Positions 1-11,348 of a stretch of 64,000 nt of DNA are shown here, in pieces. Each line of letters begins with the position of its first letter. Position 1 is the first letter of the stretch. Origin of the DNA: Morella rubra (taxonomy: Eukaryota > Streptophyta > Magnoliopsida > Fagales > Myricaceae); contig CM025853.1 of NCBI GenBank assembly GCA_003952965.2, positions 23,420,778-23,484,777 on the forward strand. Reading direction: 5' to 3'. Both the position numbers and the translations under genes were made by a program. The notes beneath the pieces are model-generated. The model made no database searches. It was given only the letters and a program-made list of their open reading frames with translations, and was not told where the DNA came from.

Positions 1-130
1 GACGCTCGAGCGCCGTAGAGTGTTAGTCGAACGTGACATCTCTGTATGAATATTATCAAGGCCGCTCGAGCGCTTGTTGAACGCTGGTTGAACGTGAAGA
101 AGACTTTGGACAGACCATTGATTCTAACTC
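1..130. other. Window edge with palindromic CGCTCGAGCG repeats
   Basis: The perfect 10-bp palindrome CGCTCGAGCG occurs at 3-12 and again at 63-72, exactly 60 bp apart, within otherwise CG-richer sequence than its surroundings. GTTGAACG/GTCGAACG variants lie between. This resembles the palindromic repeats inside the CACTA element further on and may be the end of another DNA transposon cut by the window edge. No terminal repeat is visible, so the class is unknown. Confidence 0.3.
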
Positions 131-199
131 TTGAACAAATGTGTGTACCAAAAATACAACTCGATCAAGACATATTTTGACGCAGAATGATGCCAAAAC

Positions 200-1345
200 A
201 ACGAAAACCTAACAAATTATAAGACTAATGTCATTTTGGGTCTAAACTACGAAGTTTGTTATATTTAATATTCGAACTACTAATATTCATAAAAAAATAT
301 GCACACTCTAGCTAGTAAGATCATAGGGCGAAGATGTGTGAAAAATATGTCATGTGATATTATTGATGGTAGAATCTTATAAGAGGTCGTGAGTTGATAA
401 ATTTTGATAATTCGATAGTGTAAAGTGACAAACTTATTTTTATAGACCCTAAAATGATATGTGCACTGTAATTCGAAAGTGAGAAGTGATGTAATTTTTC
501 CGAAAAACTCAAGTGGCCAACCACCTCCTGTTATAATAGAACATTTATATATTTGGAAAAGGGATTGTTCTAGGGGAACACAAATCTTAGCTCGAATTGG
601 TTTAAATTTTTTGGTTAGATCTGATTGATTTATTTGCCGATGAATTCTAATATGTGTGTATATATATTTTCACATTCCGGATGATGTAGCCGCAAAGGAG
701 ATGCTTATTCTACTAAAGCTTGCAAATAAATCTCTTTAAGAGATGCTTAGAAAACACAAAAAACCTCTTTAAGAGATCATGGATTAATTTCTATTTTATA
801 ATTTCTCTCCCTCATCCATTACCATTATCACGTCGTTAATCCTTCAGTCCTCAAGTTTATCACATTAATTATTATCTATAACTTGAACTTGAATATATAA
901 TCAAGTTCCGTGCACTGGGGATATATTAATATAATTTATATCTCTCGCTCGTATTTGGCAAGAATATTTCAGCAAGTACTCAATGCTAACCACAAATAAA
1001 TCCCGATTTAACGAACACTTTGTATTTAATTACATTACCTTGTCGTAGTTGAAAATTCTCAAAAATTAATAAAAATAAGATGAGATATATATATTTAGGT
1101 GACAGCACGCAATTTATAATAGTGTTACATTCTCAAGGTAGTCAAGGGTACGTACGTACGTACGTCAATCCATTCTGAATACACTACACATATATATTAA
1201 TTATTTACAAGTCTAGCTAGACCGTCCACTAAAGTGCCTAATTAACTTTATGTTAAGAGTCTATAGACACTGTGCAATAAAGTGCCTAACTTAGTGGGTA
1301 CTGATCTTATTGCGTCTACTTTTATTCGAGTTCAACAATTTTTTT
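200..1345. repeat. Dispersed repeat family A, copy A1
   Basis: This block recurs, diverged, at 5580-6110 (A2) and 10020-14372 (A3, interrupted by insertions). Shared landmarks are a GTCATTTTGGGTCTAAACTA start, a GATGCTTATTCT-TAAAGCTTGC segment and, in A1 and A3, a TTAAGAGTCTATAGAC end region. No coding capacity is seen. It is probably a non-coding transposon or an old segmental repeat. Comparing A1 with A3 gives the empty-site sequence used to define the insertions in A3. Confidence 0.65.
1148..1165. repeat. (GTAC)n microsatellite
   Basis: Four and a half tandem GTAC tetramers, palindromic throughout. The equivalent place in A3 (about 14200) has a shorter GTACGTACG run, so length varies between copies. 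Confidence 0.8.
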
Positions 1346-1469
1346 ATACGCCCAGCTTAAAAGGTAACAAACACATTCAAGGTGGGTCATGGGGGTTTCC
1401 GAGAGGCAAGATGTTTTGCGAGTTCAAGATCAGTAGCTGTTGCAGATGAAATTATCGCTTGGTTGTACC

Positions 1470-1655
1470 TGCAGATCAGCCATGCTTTGAAATTTTCATT
1501 TTTCTTTTCAATTTTTTTGCATGTACATCTACAAGTACAATTTGTCTAATGGGGGTAAATTGTCAACAGTTCTTTGATCTTCTTTGGATATTTGGGCTTC
1601 ATGAATTGGATTTTACTGGTTTCTCACTGATAATACAAACATCGTCATCTATGTA
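1470..1655. repeat. Fragment of the defensin tandem unit (unit 1)
   Basis: It matches 38950-39140 closely (CATGCTTTGAAATTTTCA and GCATGTACATCTACAAGTAC landmarks). There it directly precedes the sequence equivalent to 2625 onward, so unit 1 has been split by the insertion at 1656-2620. Confidence 0.6.
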
Positions 1656-2620
1656 ACAGTTGTATTTGGCATTTAACGTGAAAAACCAACTGATGGTATT
1701 TTTGTCCTATTTTCTGTTTCTAGAAGAAGTAAGTGAGTTGAATGTGAGCGTTTTTACGAGATTGTCGTATTAATCACTACTTCTCCAAAATTCACTTGAG
1801 TGGTTGAAGATTCAGAAGTTTTAAATGTTGAAGGCTGAAGGTTTTAGCCATGGCCATTGATAGCACAAGGTTCGTGCATGGAGATCAAGAGCTGTTCGGA
1901 ATCAAGGTTTCCAAGTGGATGTAGAGGTTTTACGTCCCTACAAGTTGCAAATCCAGTTTACAGTAAATCGGGTAAGATTTAAAGTCAGTTGGTTGGCTAG
2001 GTAAGTTGAATCAATAGATCACTTTGTAAATCAATTGGAGATTAGTGGATTCAGCTTACAGGCCCAGAGAGTTTTTCTCCTTAAAGACGTTCCTTTGGTA
2101 GTTCTCTTCGTAACCATTCTCGGTGTTACGATTGTGTATTTTTTTTACTGTTCTTGATTAGATTACTTTGTTATCTTTCTAACCAATCTTGTTCTTTGTG
2201 TTGAGTGTTCAAATCCTTTTGATTTGAGGATTTCTATGCAAAGGACGTCCAAGATTTGGTGGCTAGTAAGTTGCTGATAAGAACCGGTAATTTGGTGAGT
2301 TGGTAAATTTATTGTTAATCAATTTCGTTATTAAATCTGTAAGTTACATTTTCCATAGTTTATTCGGAGTCCATTGTAGTTAGATCAGATTTGTACTATG
2401 CTCTTTACAGATTTTACAAAGTGTTTTTATAGATTGCATTTTATTCGATTTCTGTCAAAATAGTGTTTTCTGAGTATTGTTAGGTTCATTTGATATTGAA
2501 AGCATTTGATTAGGATTAATTATACAGAGGATAGGTTATTGTTTTAAGAGCTGAAATTTTTTAAACATACTTATTCACCCCCCTCTAGATATTTTGTTCA
2601 TAGTTTGGGTCTAAATTAGA
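1656..2620 (+). mobile_element. LTR-retroelement fragment (copia-like end)
   Basis: This block interrupts the defensin unit compared with 39130-39160. It contains GGCCCAGAGAGTTT and ends near TATTCACCCCCCTCTAGATA. Related motifs occur in reverse orientation at about 60800-61990 (CTCTGGGCCAGAGA; CCTAGAAAGGGGGTTGAAT). CACCCCCCTCTAG-type termini are common in plant Ty1/copia LTRs, but no coding domain or clear TG..CA boundary is seen here, so the class is an inference. Confidence 0.4.
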
Positions 2621-2624
2621 TTGC

Positions 2625-3827
2625 TCAATCTATAAATCTGTTTGAAGTGCAGAAATTTCACAAACAAAAACTTACATAGGAGAAAATTATGAGTCATATC
2701 ATAGTACATTCCTTAATTATAGCCCAAAATCAATTTCGCTTTCCGAAGTTTTATAATGGCGACTTGCTTTCCTTATTTTTCGAGCATGATCAATCATTAC
2801 CTTCTGTTTGATTTGACCATTAAACCACATGCAAAATGATTGAAATGTCTCTCCAAGACAAAATTACTTAAACTAGCTATGAGGCATGTTCAAGTGTTCG
2901 ATCTATTTTTGTGCTCCAGCTCTTTTAGTCCGTCTTCCAGTTAGTATAGGTTTGTTCGAGCCCAGTACACATGCCTACTGCAATGGATTTCGCTCACAAA
3001 CTAAAGTAAAAATCATTTCCTGCCTCCATCCATTCGATGAAGCAACAAGATCAATTGATGAATCAACTTAATTATAAGTTTCTATAAATCCTTATATATT
3101 GTGGTGATAGTTTAGGCTCTACGGCTCATTTGTATAATCTCGTGAATTGGAGATACTTATTAGTACGTAGATTGATGGATACTTGTGGTACCAGATATGG
3201 GGAGGCACTCAATAAATGTAAAGGAAGATTCCTATATGTAGAAGGAATCAATGGCATTGCAGGATAAGCATAAGAAGAGGCCTCCTCCTTTCCCACCCCT
3301 TCTTCATTCTCTTTTTCTTACTCTACCGATCGGAGTGAACGATTTGTTATATTTTTTAAATTTAGACATTATTACCATAGTTAATAATATTCTTTAGCGA
3401 CCAGATTTCACTTATTGGCGACAACAATCATGGTCACTAACAGTGATATATATAAGTGCCTGAATTAACAGTAAATTAACATTCAAAATTAAGTGGTCCG
3501 AAACATAGATATTTTGACACATGCAGGAGAAAAAAATCACAAAACTAGGTGGCTCGATACATGCCCCATAAGTACAGTACTTGCTAATTCCTTTAATAAG
3601 ATCACACGATCGATAGTGTTACTGTTTGACTTTAATTTTTTATGTTATACTATCCTGTTGTGTAAATCACATATTGAATGCATTTAAAGTCCTTAGTATG
3701 GGTTGCTGAATTTATAGCTTATTCTGTAATCGAGATTGGGTTTCTAGTCATTAATTTGCTGTACTAGGTCCCAGAGAGATAGTTCACTAGTTAATTTCAT
3801 AAAGACTGGATTCAAAGCGCTAGCTAA
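2625..3827. repeat. Downstream flank of defensin copy 1 (tandem unit)
   Basis: Homologous, with indels, to 26020-26765 and 29040-30035, and from about 3385 on also to 23814-24063. It lies on the 3' side of the minus-strand defensin genes. Landmarks are GAAGATTCCT, the TCTTTAGCGACCAGATTTCA segment and GTGGCTCGATACATGCCCCA. No independent gene is supported. Confidence 0.7.
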
Positions 3828-4251
3828 TCACACATTTGCTGGACAGTCTTTATAGCAGTAGCATCTACTTGACCAACGCCCGATACATTCTCCGCTTTTC
3901 GCCCCCCCCCTTTCCACACATGCCTGGCTGCAGTGAGTTGATAATCTACACCTCTTATGCCATGTTCTGCTTCGAAACTTGCACTCTTTTGACGTTGCTA
4001 TCGAAAAAGATGAAAAGAAAAATTCACCAAAAAAAAAAAAAAACAAGAGAGTAATTAGTATACATTAAATGAAGCGCGCATTGCATGAAAACAGGTCTTA
4101 CGTCCGTGCTTGGCATGAATTATTCTGGACAGCATACGAAATTAACTCGTGAACTGTGGAAAGTGTAAAACCACTCACCCATGTCAACATGGAGGATGAA
4201 GATGATGAAGATTATGGCGAGGAAATAAACCCTCTTGGAAGCCTTCGCCAT
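3828..4251 (-). CDS. Plant defensin, copy 1 (two exons, intact)
   Basis: Exon 1 is 4179-4251 (24 codons plus 1 nt); exon 2 is 3828-3997; the 181-bp intron has GTGAGT donor and TAG acceptor. The product is about 80 residues. Exon 1 encodes a basic start (MAKASKR) and a hydrophobic Ile/Phe-rich stretch, a typical secretion signal. The mature part has eight cysteines spaced C-X10-C-X5-C-X3-C-X10-C-X7-C-X-C-X3-C with a GEC gamma-core glycine, the standard plant defensin (gamma-thionin) layout, and an intron at the usual place near the signal/mature junction. Defensins are secreted antimicrobial peptides that bind fungal or bacterial membrane lipids; the target here is unknown. The reading frame runs through a 9-C homopolymer (3902-3910 on the plus strand) that encodes Gly-Gly; a one-base error there would break it. 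The usual Gly between the aromatic residue and Cys2 is Lys here. Confidence 0.9.
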
Positions 4252-4298
4252 GCTTTTTCCTTACCGATATGGGTACTTAGATTAGCGGGAATCATCCA

Positions 4299-4306
4299 TA
4301 TTTATA
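4299..4306 (-). promoter_or_regulatory. TATA box of defensin copy 1
   Basis: TATAAATA on the minus strand, about 50 bp upstream of the start codon. It is conserved at the same position in all four defensin copies. Confidence 0.65.
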
Positions 4307-4457
4307 GCGGTAAGTTGTTTGTCGTTATGCTCCAGTGTTCACGCAGGCCTAAAAGAAGAATAGGACTGGCAACATGCTATACTGAGCCGCCGGCCCTTTT
4401 ACTAATCATACGATTTTTAGCTTATCGGCAATGGAAAGAACAAACGTATAACGTTTT

Positions 4458-4463
4458 AGTCAA
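4458..4463 (-). promoter_or_regulatory. W-box-like TTGACT upstream of defensin copy 1
   Basis: TTGACT on the minus strand, about 210 bp upstream of the start codon. It is present in copies 1, 2 and 3 and mutated in copy 4. TTGAC(C/T) is the known WRKY-factor core of plant defence promoters; use here is inferred from conservation only. Confidence 0.4.
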
Positions 4464-5225
4464 AACTTGAGAGTCAGCGCCCCACTGGACACTCGAGAGA
4501 AACTGAGGCGCGCGGTTGCTTAAGGCAGTGCCGATCATCGTCCCTATAGCTTCAACTCGAGAGTTACGTAGAAAACGAGATACACAAAATGTGATGGAGA
4601 CTAATCATAAACATTAAAGAAGCAAGGCAAGTGGCTTCTTGAGCTTGAGGCTAGCTAGTAGCTACATTTTTTTTTTCGGCTAGCTAGTAACGTGCTAGAT
4701 CATGAACTATATATATGTCAATACATTTTCCAACCAGTCACTGACAGTTTTTTACTCTTTTTTTGTTTTTTGCTTTACATATTTCACCCATAAAGACCTT
4801 GTTGCCATCGATTTGTACCGGCCTTCGTCCAATCTGGTCGTGTCAAATTGGATAGAATCCTCGATCATTTACCAAACGAAACTGTTAATTCCTTTAATGA
4901 AAGCCTCAACATAATTGCGCCTGTAAGATTTGGTGTCATTTGGCCTTAATTCTATCAGTTTTTCACATCTCCTTTTCTCCCTTCATTATGACATATATAC
5001 TTCTATTATTTAAGCTGGCGTACTATAAACGACAATACGTTTAATTAGTTTAATCATGTTGGTATAGCTATAAAAATCATAATAGTATATATAACATCAT
5101 GATGGAGACTGCATGTTCACTTCTCACCAAATACCTGTCATTATTATTTTTCTTTTTTCTAATAACACTAGAATGTACAATGTTTAGAACACCCTAAAAA
5201 GCACCTCCTCCCTTTACCCAAAGGT

Positions 5226-5579
5226 TTTCAAAGTTTAGATCATTTTTAAAGGAACAAAATACAGCAAAAGCAATTCATGTTCTTGTATTCTACATACTTT
5301 AGGTCACATAAAATCCTTGACTTTTGCCATCTAATTTGTACGTACGTAGTGTCATGGACATGTCTTTTTCATTCCCGTGGTGAATCCCAAAGAAGCTATG
5401 GGTAGCAATTAATTAATCTAGGATGAACTTGACAACAGTTGGTTAATTAATTAGATATTATAGGAAAAGTCTACTGAATTAATTTAATAAATTACTAAAA
5501 AATTATCTCTCTATTTCCAATGTACGTAACAACCGTTGATATAGTATGTAGGAATTAATCGTATCCATCCATTTTCACC
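5226..5579. other. AT-rich spacer, no gene seen
   Basis: The tandem unit breaks off here. The first 35 bp still resemble 25445-25480; the rest is AT-rich and holds no supported gene or recognised element. Confidence 0.5.
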
Positions 5580-6110
5580 TATGAATTATAAGATCTATGT
5601 CATTTTGGGTCTAAACTATGAAATTTCTTACATTTATTCTTTGAACTACTAATATTCATAAAAAATATGCACACTCTAATAAGACTATATGGTGAAGATG
5701 TGTGAAAAATATGTCATGTACATAATATTGATCGAATCTTATAAAAGGTTGTAAGTTGATAAATTTTGATATTTAGAGTATGTAAAGTGACAAACTTCTT
5801 TTTATAGACCCTAAAATGACATGTGCATTGTAATTCGAGGGCGAGAAGGTGATCTACTTTTCCCAGAAAGAGAAAAACTCAAGTGGCCAATCACCCTACT
5901 GTTATAATAGAACATTTATGTATTTGGGAAAGGAATTGTTCTAGGGGAACACAAATCTTAGCCCCAATAGGTTTAAAGATTTTGGTTAGATCTGATTGAT
6001 TTATTTTCCGATTAATTCTATTTTTTTTTTCACATTCTAAATGTTTTAGCCGTAAAGGAGATGCTTATTCTGCTAAAGCTTGCAAATAAATCTCTTTAAG
6101 AGATGCTTAG
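5580..6110. repeat. Dispersed repeat family A, copy A2 (truncated)
   Basis: Diverged copy of 220-750 and 10040-10530. It ends abruptly after GAGATGCTTAG, where A1 and A3 continue with AAAACACAAAAAACC, so the right part was lost or displaced by the following insertion. Confidence 0.6.
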
Positions 6111-6728
6111 TGATGGAGTGGATTTTCTTCCAACAATTCACTATTCCAGAGGCCCAGCTCAAGAGGGGATAATTCGATAGGAAGAGCACAGAAGGAACAG
6201 GAACGGGCTGTTGCCCATGTCCACACAAGCTGGCCCATATCGCTTGGGAACTAATGAGAATCGAAGGGAGACAATCCTCTTTATGACGGGTCCCATTAAA
6301 GTTGCTGAAAGAGTTTACAAGAAGAAATAATCATCTTATTCTTTGACAAAGATACTATTGTGGGAAGTAATATCAGATCACTTAATAAATACAAGGCAGA
6401 AAAAAGAACCAGGACTCTACCGTCGTTTCTCTCACAAGAAAAATAAAGAAACAAGAGACCGGCCTAGGCCCACGAAAGGAAAGAAGGAGGATATAAGGGA
6501 AGGAAGGAAAAGAAGGTGATAAACTTCTTCTTCTCCGAGAAAATTTTGAGAATAAAAGATATTGAAAAATGGCAACTACCAAAAGTATCGGAGATATCCC
6601 CCTATGGGGAAGACCCCGTATCTTTGATGGTTTTTTCTACTTGTAGGAGGAAGGAGGGTGCAGCTCAACCTTTCAACCCATCCCAATTACTGGGTCTTTG
6701 GCCCAGCTCCCTCATGCTCGTTGCTCAG
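6111..6728 (+). mobile_element. Possible solo LTR
   Basis: A block starting TGATGGAG and ending GTTGCTCA, joined abruptly to A2 on the left. It has LTR-like composition with a TAATAAATAC motif near 6383. No convincing target duplication: CTTAG on the left and GTGAA on the right. The short open frames in both directions have no recognisable domains. Solo LTR is the best guess only. Confidence 0.3.
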
Positions 6729-6759
6729 TGAATTTTGTGATAGGCCGGTTAATTCATTT

Positions 6760-7020
6760 AAGAATGAGTTTGATTTCAAAATTTTATTAAAATTTTGTGT
6801 TGGCGTTAAAAAAGAAGTGGTATTGAAATTGGTGAATGAGTATTAGAATTGGTGAATGAGTAATAAAAGTAAAAAGTAAAATTTTAAAGTGTTTTGAAGT
6901 GTGTTCAAAATTTTACTTTTCTCAAATGCCTTGTAAATTATTTTTTTCTTTACTTTTTCACCAATTCCAACCTTCCAACATTTTAAACACTCCAATATTT
7001 TCACAAACAAACACCACTAT
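6760..7020. mobile_element. MITE-like AT-rich inverted repeat (family M1)
   Basis: The left part has AAAATTTTATTAAAATTTTG and the right part TTTTAAACACTCCAATATTT, forming a diverged inverted repeat. The core GAAGTGTGTTCAAAATTTTA is the reverse complement of a core shared with 16721-16892 and 59075-59232. Edges are approximate. Confidence 0.45.
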
Positions 7021-7329
7021 AATGTTATAGAGATGTATTATATTCAGGTAATACTTCATAAAATTAAAAAAATTGAGGGCGTATAAAGTGATGTTATAGA
7101 GATGTATTCAAAAAATTAAAAAATTGAGAGCGTATCAAGTGTTCATTGGTCATCAAGATATGAGGCTTTATTTTTTTTTTTATATTTATTTTTTTTCATG
7201 TATCTAGCTTAAAGGAACGACGTTCAGACATACTGAAAGAAGCACTTACTCCTTTGCGTAAAGATTGGTTAGATTTTAAATTTGAAACTTAAATAATTTT
7301 AGGCAACACTTTTTATCCATTAATTACAT

Positions 7330-7657
7330 GTGATTTGATATATTGCACTCTAAATTATTAGTTTTGACACATTGCACCATAAACTACCCACTTTAGTATA
7401 TTACACCTTCCAACTATTAATGTTAGATACTTTGTCTCCTCACAATAATAACCCCCCATAGCTTAATGATTTGACAAAAATATCCTCAACATATGCAATA
7501 AGTGAAGGACATTATTATCATTTTAGTTTAAAAATTTGATGGAGGTTACAAATTAAAGTATCTAAGATTAGTAATTGAAGGGTGTAATGTGTCAAAGCGG
7601 ATAATTTAAGGTGTAATGTGTCAAAGCTGATAATTTAAGGTGTAACGTATCAAATGC
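7330..7657. mobile_element. MITE-like inverted repeat (family M2)
   Basis: The left end GATTTGATATATTGCACTC pairs with the reverse complement of GTGTAACGTATCAAATGCC at the right. Internal subrepeats (GACACATTGCACC on the left, GGTGTAATGTGTC twice on the right) also mirror each other. Non-coding; class unassigned. Confidence 0.6.
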
Positions 7658-7704
7658 CTATGGTTGGTAGGTAAAATGTGTATTTATCCTATATATATAG
7701 TTTT

Positions 7705-8090
7705 AAGGGAAAATTACCTGAATGGTCCATGTTTTTTCACTTTGTGACAAATTGGTCTCTGTGGTTTCAACTTCAACAAATGGTCACTATGATCACCAAA
7801 ACGATGCAGGGTGGTCCCTTAGGGCATTCAAAGTTTATTTATTTATTTTTAACTTTGGGTGAGTTGGCATTCCACATGTACATATTTGTCATGTCAACAT
7901 TGTCCGCATGTTAAAAATTAGACACATCAGCGTATTCCGTTACTGGCTTCACAGAAGGGTGGATGAAGGGACCATCGTGTATGGTTTTGGTGACCACATG
8001 GATCAATTTGTTAAAGTTGAAATCACAAGGACTAATTTATCACAAAGTGAAATCACATGGGCCATTTGAATAATTTTTCTTAATTTTAAA
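7705..8090. mobile_element. Non-autonomous element with about 115-bp terminal inverted repeats (M3)
   Basis: The left arm (TTCACTTTGTGACAAATTGG, then GGTTTCAACTTCAACAAATG, ending GGTGGTCCCTT) is mirrored by a right arm whose reverse complement has TTCACTTTGTGATAAATTAG and ends GATGGTCCCTT. About 140 bp of unique sequence lies between. Long TIRs suggest a Mutator-like derivative, but no clean 9-bp target duplication was found. Confidence 0.6.
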
Positions 8091-8334
8091 ATGATTGGAA
8101 ATCTGGATAGTCCATTCAATCTTCGTTTACCCAAAATTTAGTCCACGTCATTTATGTGCATCCTCAACTTTCAGGCATTTTTCCTTTTTATTCTCGCGGC
8201 AAATCGATGGAAGTCAGGATAAAGTGAGAAAACCATATTCGATGAACTAATAACACACAAGGAGGCCGCATCCTCGAAGCTACCGAAAAGCCACAAAGTG
8301 GTTCATCACGACAACGATATATGTTTGAAAAACA

Positions 8335-8900
8335 AGGAAAAAAAAAATCCATTCCGCTAGCTCCAAATTGGACAAAATTTGCTTGCCGGTTGCTTTCTAA
8401 AATCTACTGGCCGTCAAGTGCTGCCGAAAAAATCTACTAAAGTTTGATAAATTATCCTAAACGTTTAACTAATTTTGCGGATGTTCAGTAAAAACGTCTA
8501 AACGTACCATCGACAAAATGTTTGAAAAACACCATTCCCCTCCACATTGGACAATATTTGCTTACTGGTAAATTTTGCATGAAAACTTGTTTCATATGAG
8601 CAAAGAGGCACGATATTGCATTTTATCAAACATAATAACCACAATTTTTGAGAATGTCAAAGGCTCATAATTATAAATTAAAGTTAAGGACTCGTTAGCA
8701 AACAATAGAATTTAAACTTACACTCAACTATTGAATACGGTAAATCTAAGAGTAAAAGTTTATCTTTCCAACTATTGACCTATCTCTACAATGAAATTTT
8801 TTGTACATTTTAACGGCGTTTCCTCCTGTCTTTATATATATTTTTTGTTTTCGTTTTTGCGGTAGTGTATGAGTACTATATATCAACATCATTGTTGAAA
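8335..8900. repeat. Fragment of the defensin tandem unit (unit 1, distal part)
   Basis: Homologous to 28350-28920 and 38510-38930 (GGTTGCTTTCTAAAATCTAC, GAAAAACACCATTCCCCTCC, CATAATAACCACAATTTTTG). In units 3 and 4 this directly follows the equivalent of 5225, so about 3.1 kb was inserted in unit 1. Confidence 0.65.
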
Positions 8901-9618
8901 AAACCCTTGTTTACATACTAGTTTTTATTTGTTCAAATTTTCATTTCCCTTTTTTTCTATGGATTGTTCACCATAAGTACAAATGTCTCTAGAGAGCTTC
9001 AACAGCCACTGAGCCACAAGAAGTTGCTTACTAAAACGATATTGTTAGAGACCAGAAAGTGGTCGCTAAGAAACACTATAGTGACGGCAGCAAGTTCTCG
9101 TCGATCTATTGTAGTAGCAAGCGTACCTAAAGTACAGCCCTCTGCTCTGCAATAGGCTATATATAGCCATTAGCCAATAGTCTAGGGATATTAGCGACGG
9201 ATCCCTCAACACTATCAACAGTAAACCACGCACGTACAGCAATATGTGCCGCAAGATATTTTTTTAGCGACACGACAGTCGTCGTTACTTTTATAAATCA
9301 ATCACACCGTACCTCTCCTTCTATGAACAATTGCTATTTTCTTGTTTACTCGAGGTTAATTTTTTGTTTTTGGTAGCTGGGAAGTGTATTAATTTTTCAA
9401 AATAACCGTACAAGATCAAGGCAAGCCTGTGCAGAAAGAAAAAACCAAAGCCAAAATCGCCCTAACTCACTGTGCAGTCAAAACTGACTTCAAAGGAAAT
9501 TCTCTACTAATAAAAAACAGGGCGCTCGTGTTTCACCCCTCTAGCGTAGGAAAAAAAAAAAACAGGGCGCGCCGAACATACTTATAATACTAACTGAAAC
9601 ATTTCGTCCATATATAAG
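8901..9618. other. Intergenic, no gene seen
   Basis: No supported gene. Short open frames in both directions overlap and lack domain features. A-rich and T-rich tracts only. Confidence 0.5.
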
Positions 9619-9658
9619 GTTGGGATGGCCGAGTTGGTCTAAGGCGCCAGATTAAGGT

Positions 9659-9691
<33 letters not shown>

Positions 9692-9699
9692 TCTCAACA
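9619..9699 (+). tRNA. tRNA-Leu (anticodon AAG)
   Basis: An 81-nt cloverleaf can be drawn. The acceptor stem GTTGGGA pairs with TCTCAAC and is followed by discriminator A. The anticodon stem CCAGA/TCTGG encloses loop TTAAGGT with anticodon AAG at 9654-9656. The long variable arm and the GGTTCAAATCC T-arm mark a class II leucine tRNA. A34 would be edited to inosine and read CUU/CUC/CUA codons. There is no intron and no encoded CCA, as expected for a nuclear gene. Box A (TGGCCGAGTTGG) and box B (GGTTCAAATCC) form the internal RNA polymerase III promoter. Confidence 0.96.
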
Positions 9700-9704
9700 A
9701 TCCA

Positions 9705-9711
9705 TTTTTTT
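9705..9711 (+). terminator. RNA polymerase III T-tract
   Basis: A run of seven T residues begins 6 nt after the tRNA 3' end, the standard Pol III termination signal. Confidence 0.8.
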
Positions 9712-9954
9712 CCCCTCTCATGAATTTTAAATCTGCATAACTCTAACGTTTTTTGAAGGTTAATCAATTTAAAAGACTCCCTCATAAATGCTGCGTAAAA
9801 AGATGAAAATACCTTTGACAATAAAAAGCTAGTATATATCTTTTTAAGGTAACCTTGTTTTTTCAAATTTGTTTGACAATTTTAGGATGAAGTAGTCTAT
9901 AACTCTTCCTCTTCTTCTCTATTATCTAAATATATCCAGACATAAGTAGAGTGA

Positions 9955-9974
9955 GCTCTCTCTCTCTCTCTCTT
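9955..9974. repeat. (CT)n microsatellite
   Basis: About ten CT dinucleotides in a CT-rich stretch between the tRNA gene and repeat A3. Confidence 0.8.
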
Positions 9975-10624
9975 CTAACTCATGTTCAACGTCCTTTTTC
10001 TGCTACAAATATAAATAATAATATCCCTTTTCACCCATGAATAATAAGACTAATGTCATTTTGAGTCTAAACTACAAAGTTTGATACATTTACTAATATT
10101 CATAAGAAAAATGCACACTCTAGTAAGATTATAGGGTGCAGATGTGTGAAAAATATGCCATGTGACACTATCGATGGTCGAATCTTATATAAGGTGGTGA
10201 GTTGATAAATTTTGATAATTCGAGGGTGTAAAGTGACAAATTTCTTTTTATAGACCCTAAAATGATATGTGCACTGTAATTCGAGAGCAATAAGTGATGT
10301 AATTTTTCCGAAAAACTCTAGTGGCCAACCGAACATTTATGTATTTGGGAAAGGGATTGTTCTTGGGGAACACAAATCTTAGCTCCAATTGGTTTAAATT
10401 TTTTGGTCAGATCTGATTGATTTATTTTTCGATTAATTTTAATATATATTCACATTCTGGATGATTTAGCCGCATAAGAGATGCTTATTCTACTAAAGCT
10501 TGCAAATAAATATATTCAAGAGATGCTTAGAAAACACAAAAAACCTCTTTAAGAGATGGATTGCTATTTTTATAATTTCTCAACCTCATCCATTACCACG
10601 ACCTTAATCCTTCAGTCCTCAAGT

Positions 10625-11348
10625 GAAAGAGATCAAGGCACTATTTCGAAGGATCTCGTTCAAGTACCAATTGGGCCGGTTACGAGAGCACGGGCAAAGA
10701 AGTTCAAGGATGTACTCAACGGACTTGTTCAAGAGTTATGGGCTCAAGCGAATTCGTGGAAGCCCATTGAACATGATCCACGTGGGCCACAAAGAATGGT
10801 CACCTTGATTCAAGTTTTAGAAGGATCTCTATTCTAGGCGCCCAAATCCTTCCTTTTATGGCTTGCACTTCTTTTGGACGTCCAACACCTTTTTCCTTAT
10901 TGAGCTCTTTATTTTAGGCGTCCACATCTTTGTTAGGCAAGCAAGGCATTATTTCCTTAGTTGCTTTGTGTGTTTTTAGGCGTATAGGAATTATTTCCTT
11001 ATCTTATTTCGGTTTAATTAGGTTTCCATGTTAGGGTTATTTTCCTTGTAATGTTTAGCCCTTTAAATAGGAGCTTTGCTTTGTAATTCGGAGACATTGA
11101 TTATTCAAAATTGTGAGAATTATTCTCTTTGGTTCTTTGAAGAACTACTCGAACTTATCGGGATTTCCCGTGGCGTTCAACTTGACTTATCAAACGGAAT
11201 TTCCATCACCGTTTGTGGCGTCTTTCTTATACCGAGGTTCTTGTTTTCATAAACAACGGGTCGAGGTCTTCTATTCGAATCAGTCCTAGAACGATCTTGG
11301 GTTCCCTTTCGTTGTTGGGTCTCGTTATTCTTGGCGAGGTTCACATCA
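10625..11348 (+). mobile_element. Ty3/gypsy retrotransposon 3' fragment (polyprotein tail plus LTR)
   Basis: The insertion in A3 is flanked by the identical 9-mer TCCTCAAGT (10616-10624 and 11349-11357). The first part encodes the conserved end of plant gypsy polyproteins, with IGPVTRARAKKFKD and a NGLVQELWAQ tail, stopping at 10837. It is followed by LTR-like sequence containing a CCCTTTAAATAGGAGC TATA-like region (about 11059). The 5' part of the element is missing. Since LTR elements normally make 5-bp duplications, the 9-bp match may be partly coincidental, or internal deletion may have followed insertion. Confidence 0.65.

Larger units (their letters stand above)
4252..5225. repeat. Upstream flank of defensin copy 1 (tandem unit)
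   Basis: Homologous to 24476-25480, 27382-28345 and, split by the CACTA element, 30456-30752 plus 37969-38490. Landmarks are TACGTGCTAGATCATGAACT and TTTCACATCTCCTTTTCT. This is the promoter-side part of the tandem unit. Plus-strand open frames here are shadows of exon 1 and its flank. Confidence 0.7.

Noticed and set aside
3836-4054. Plus-strand open frame over defensin exon 2, and the similar one at 24063
   Set aside because: Shadow of the cysteine-rich minus-strand exon; no protein features of its own.
4156-4470. Plus-strand 104-codon open frame, with relatives at 24389 and 30360
   Set aside because: It is the antisense of defensin exon 1 and its 5' flank. Its conservation is explained by the tandem duplication. 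The minus strand gives a signal peptide and correct splice sites.
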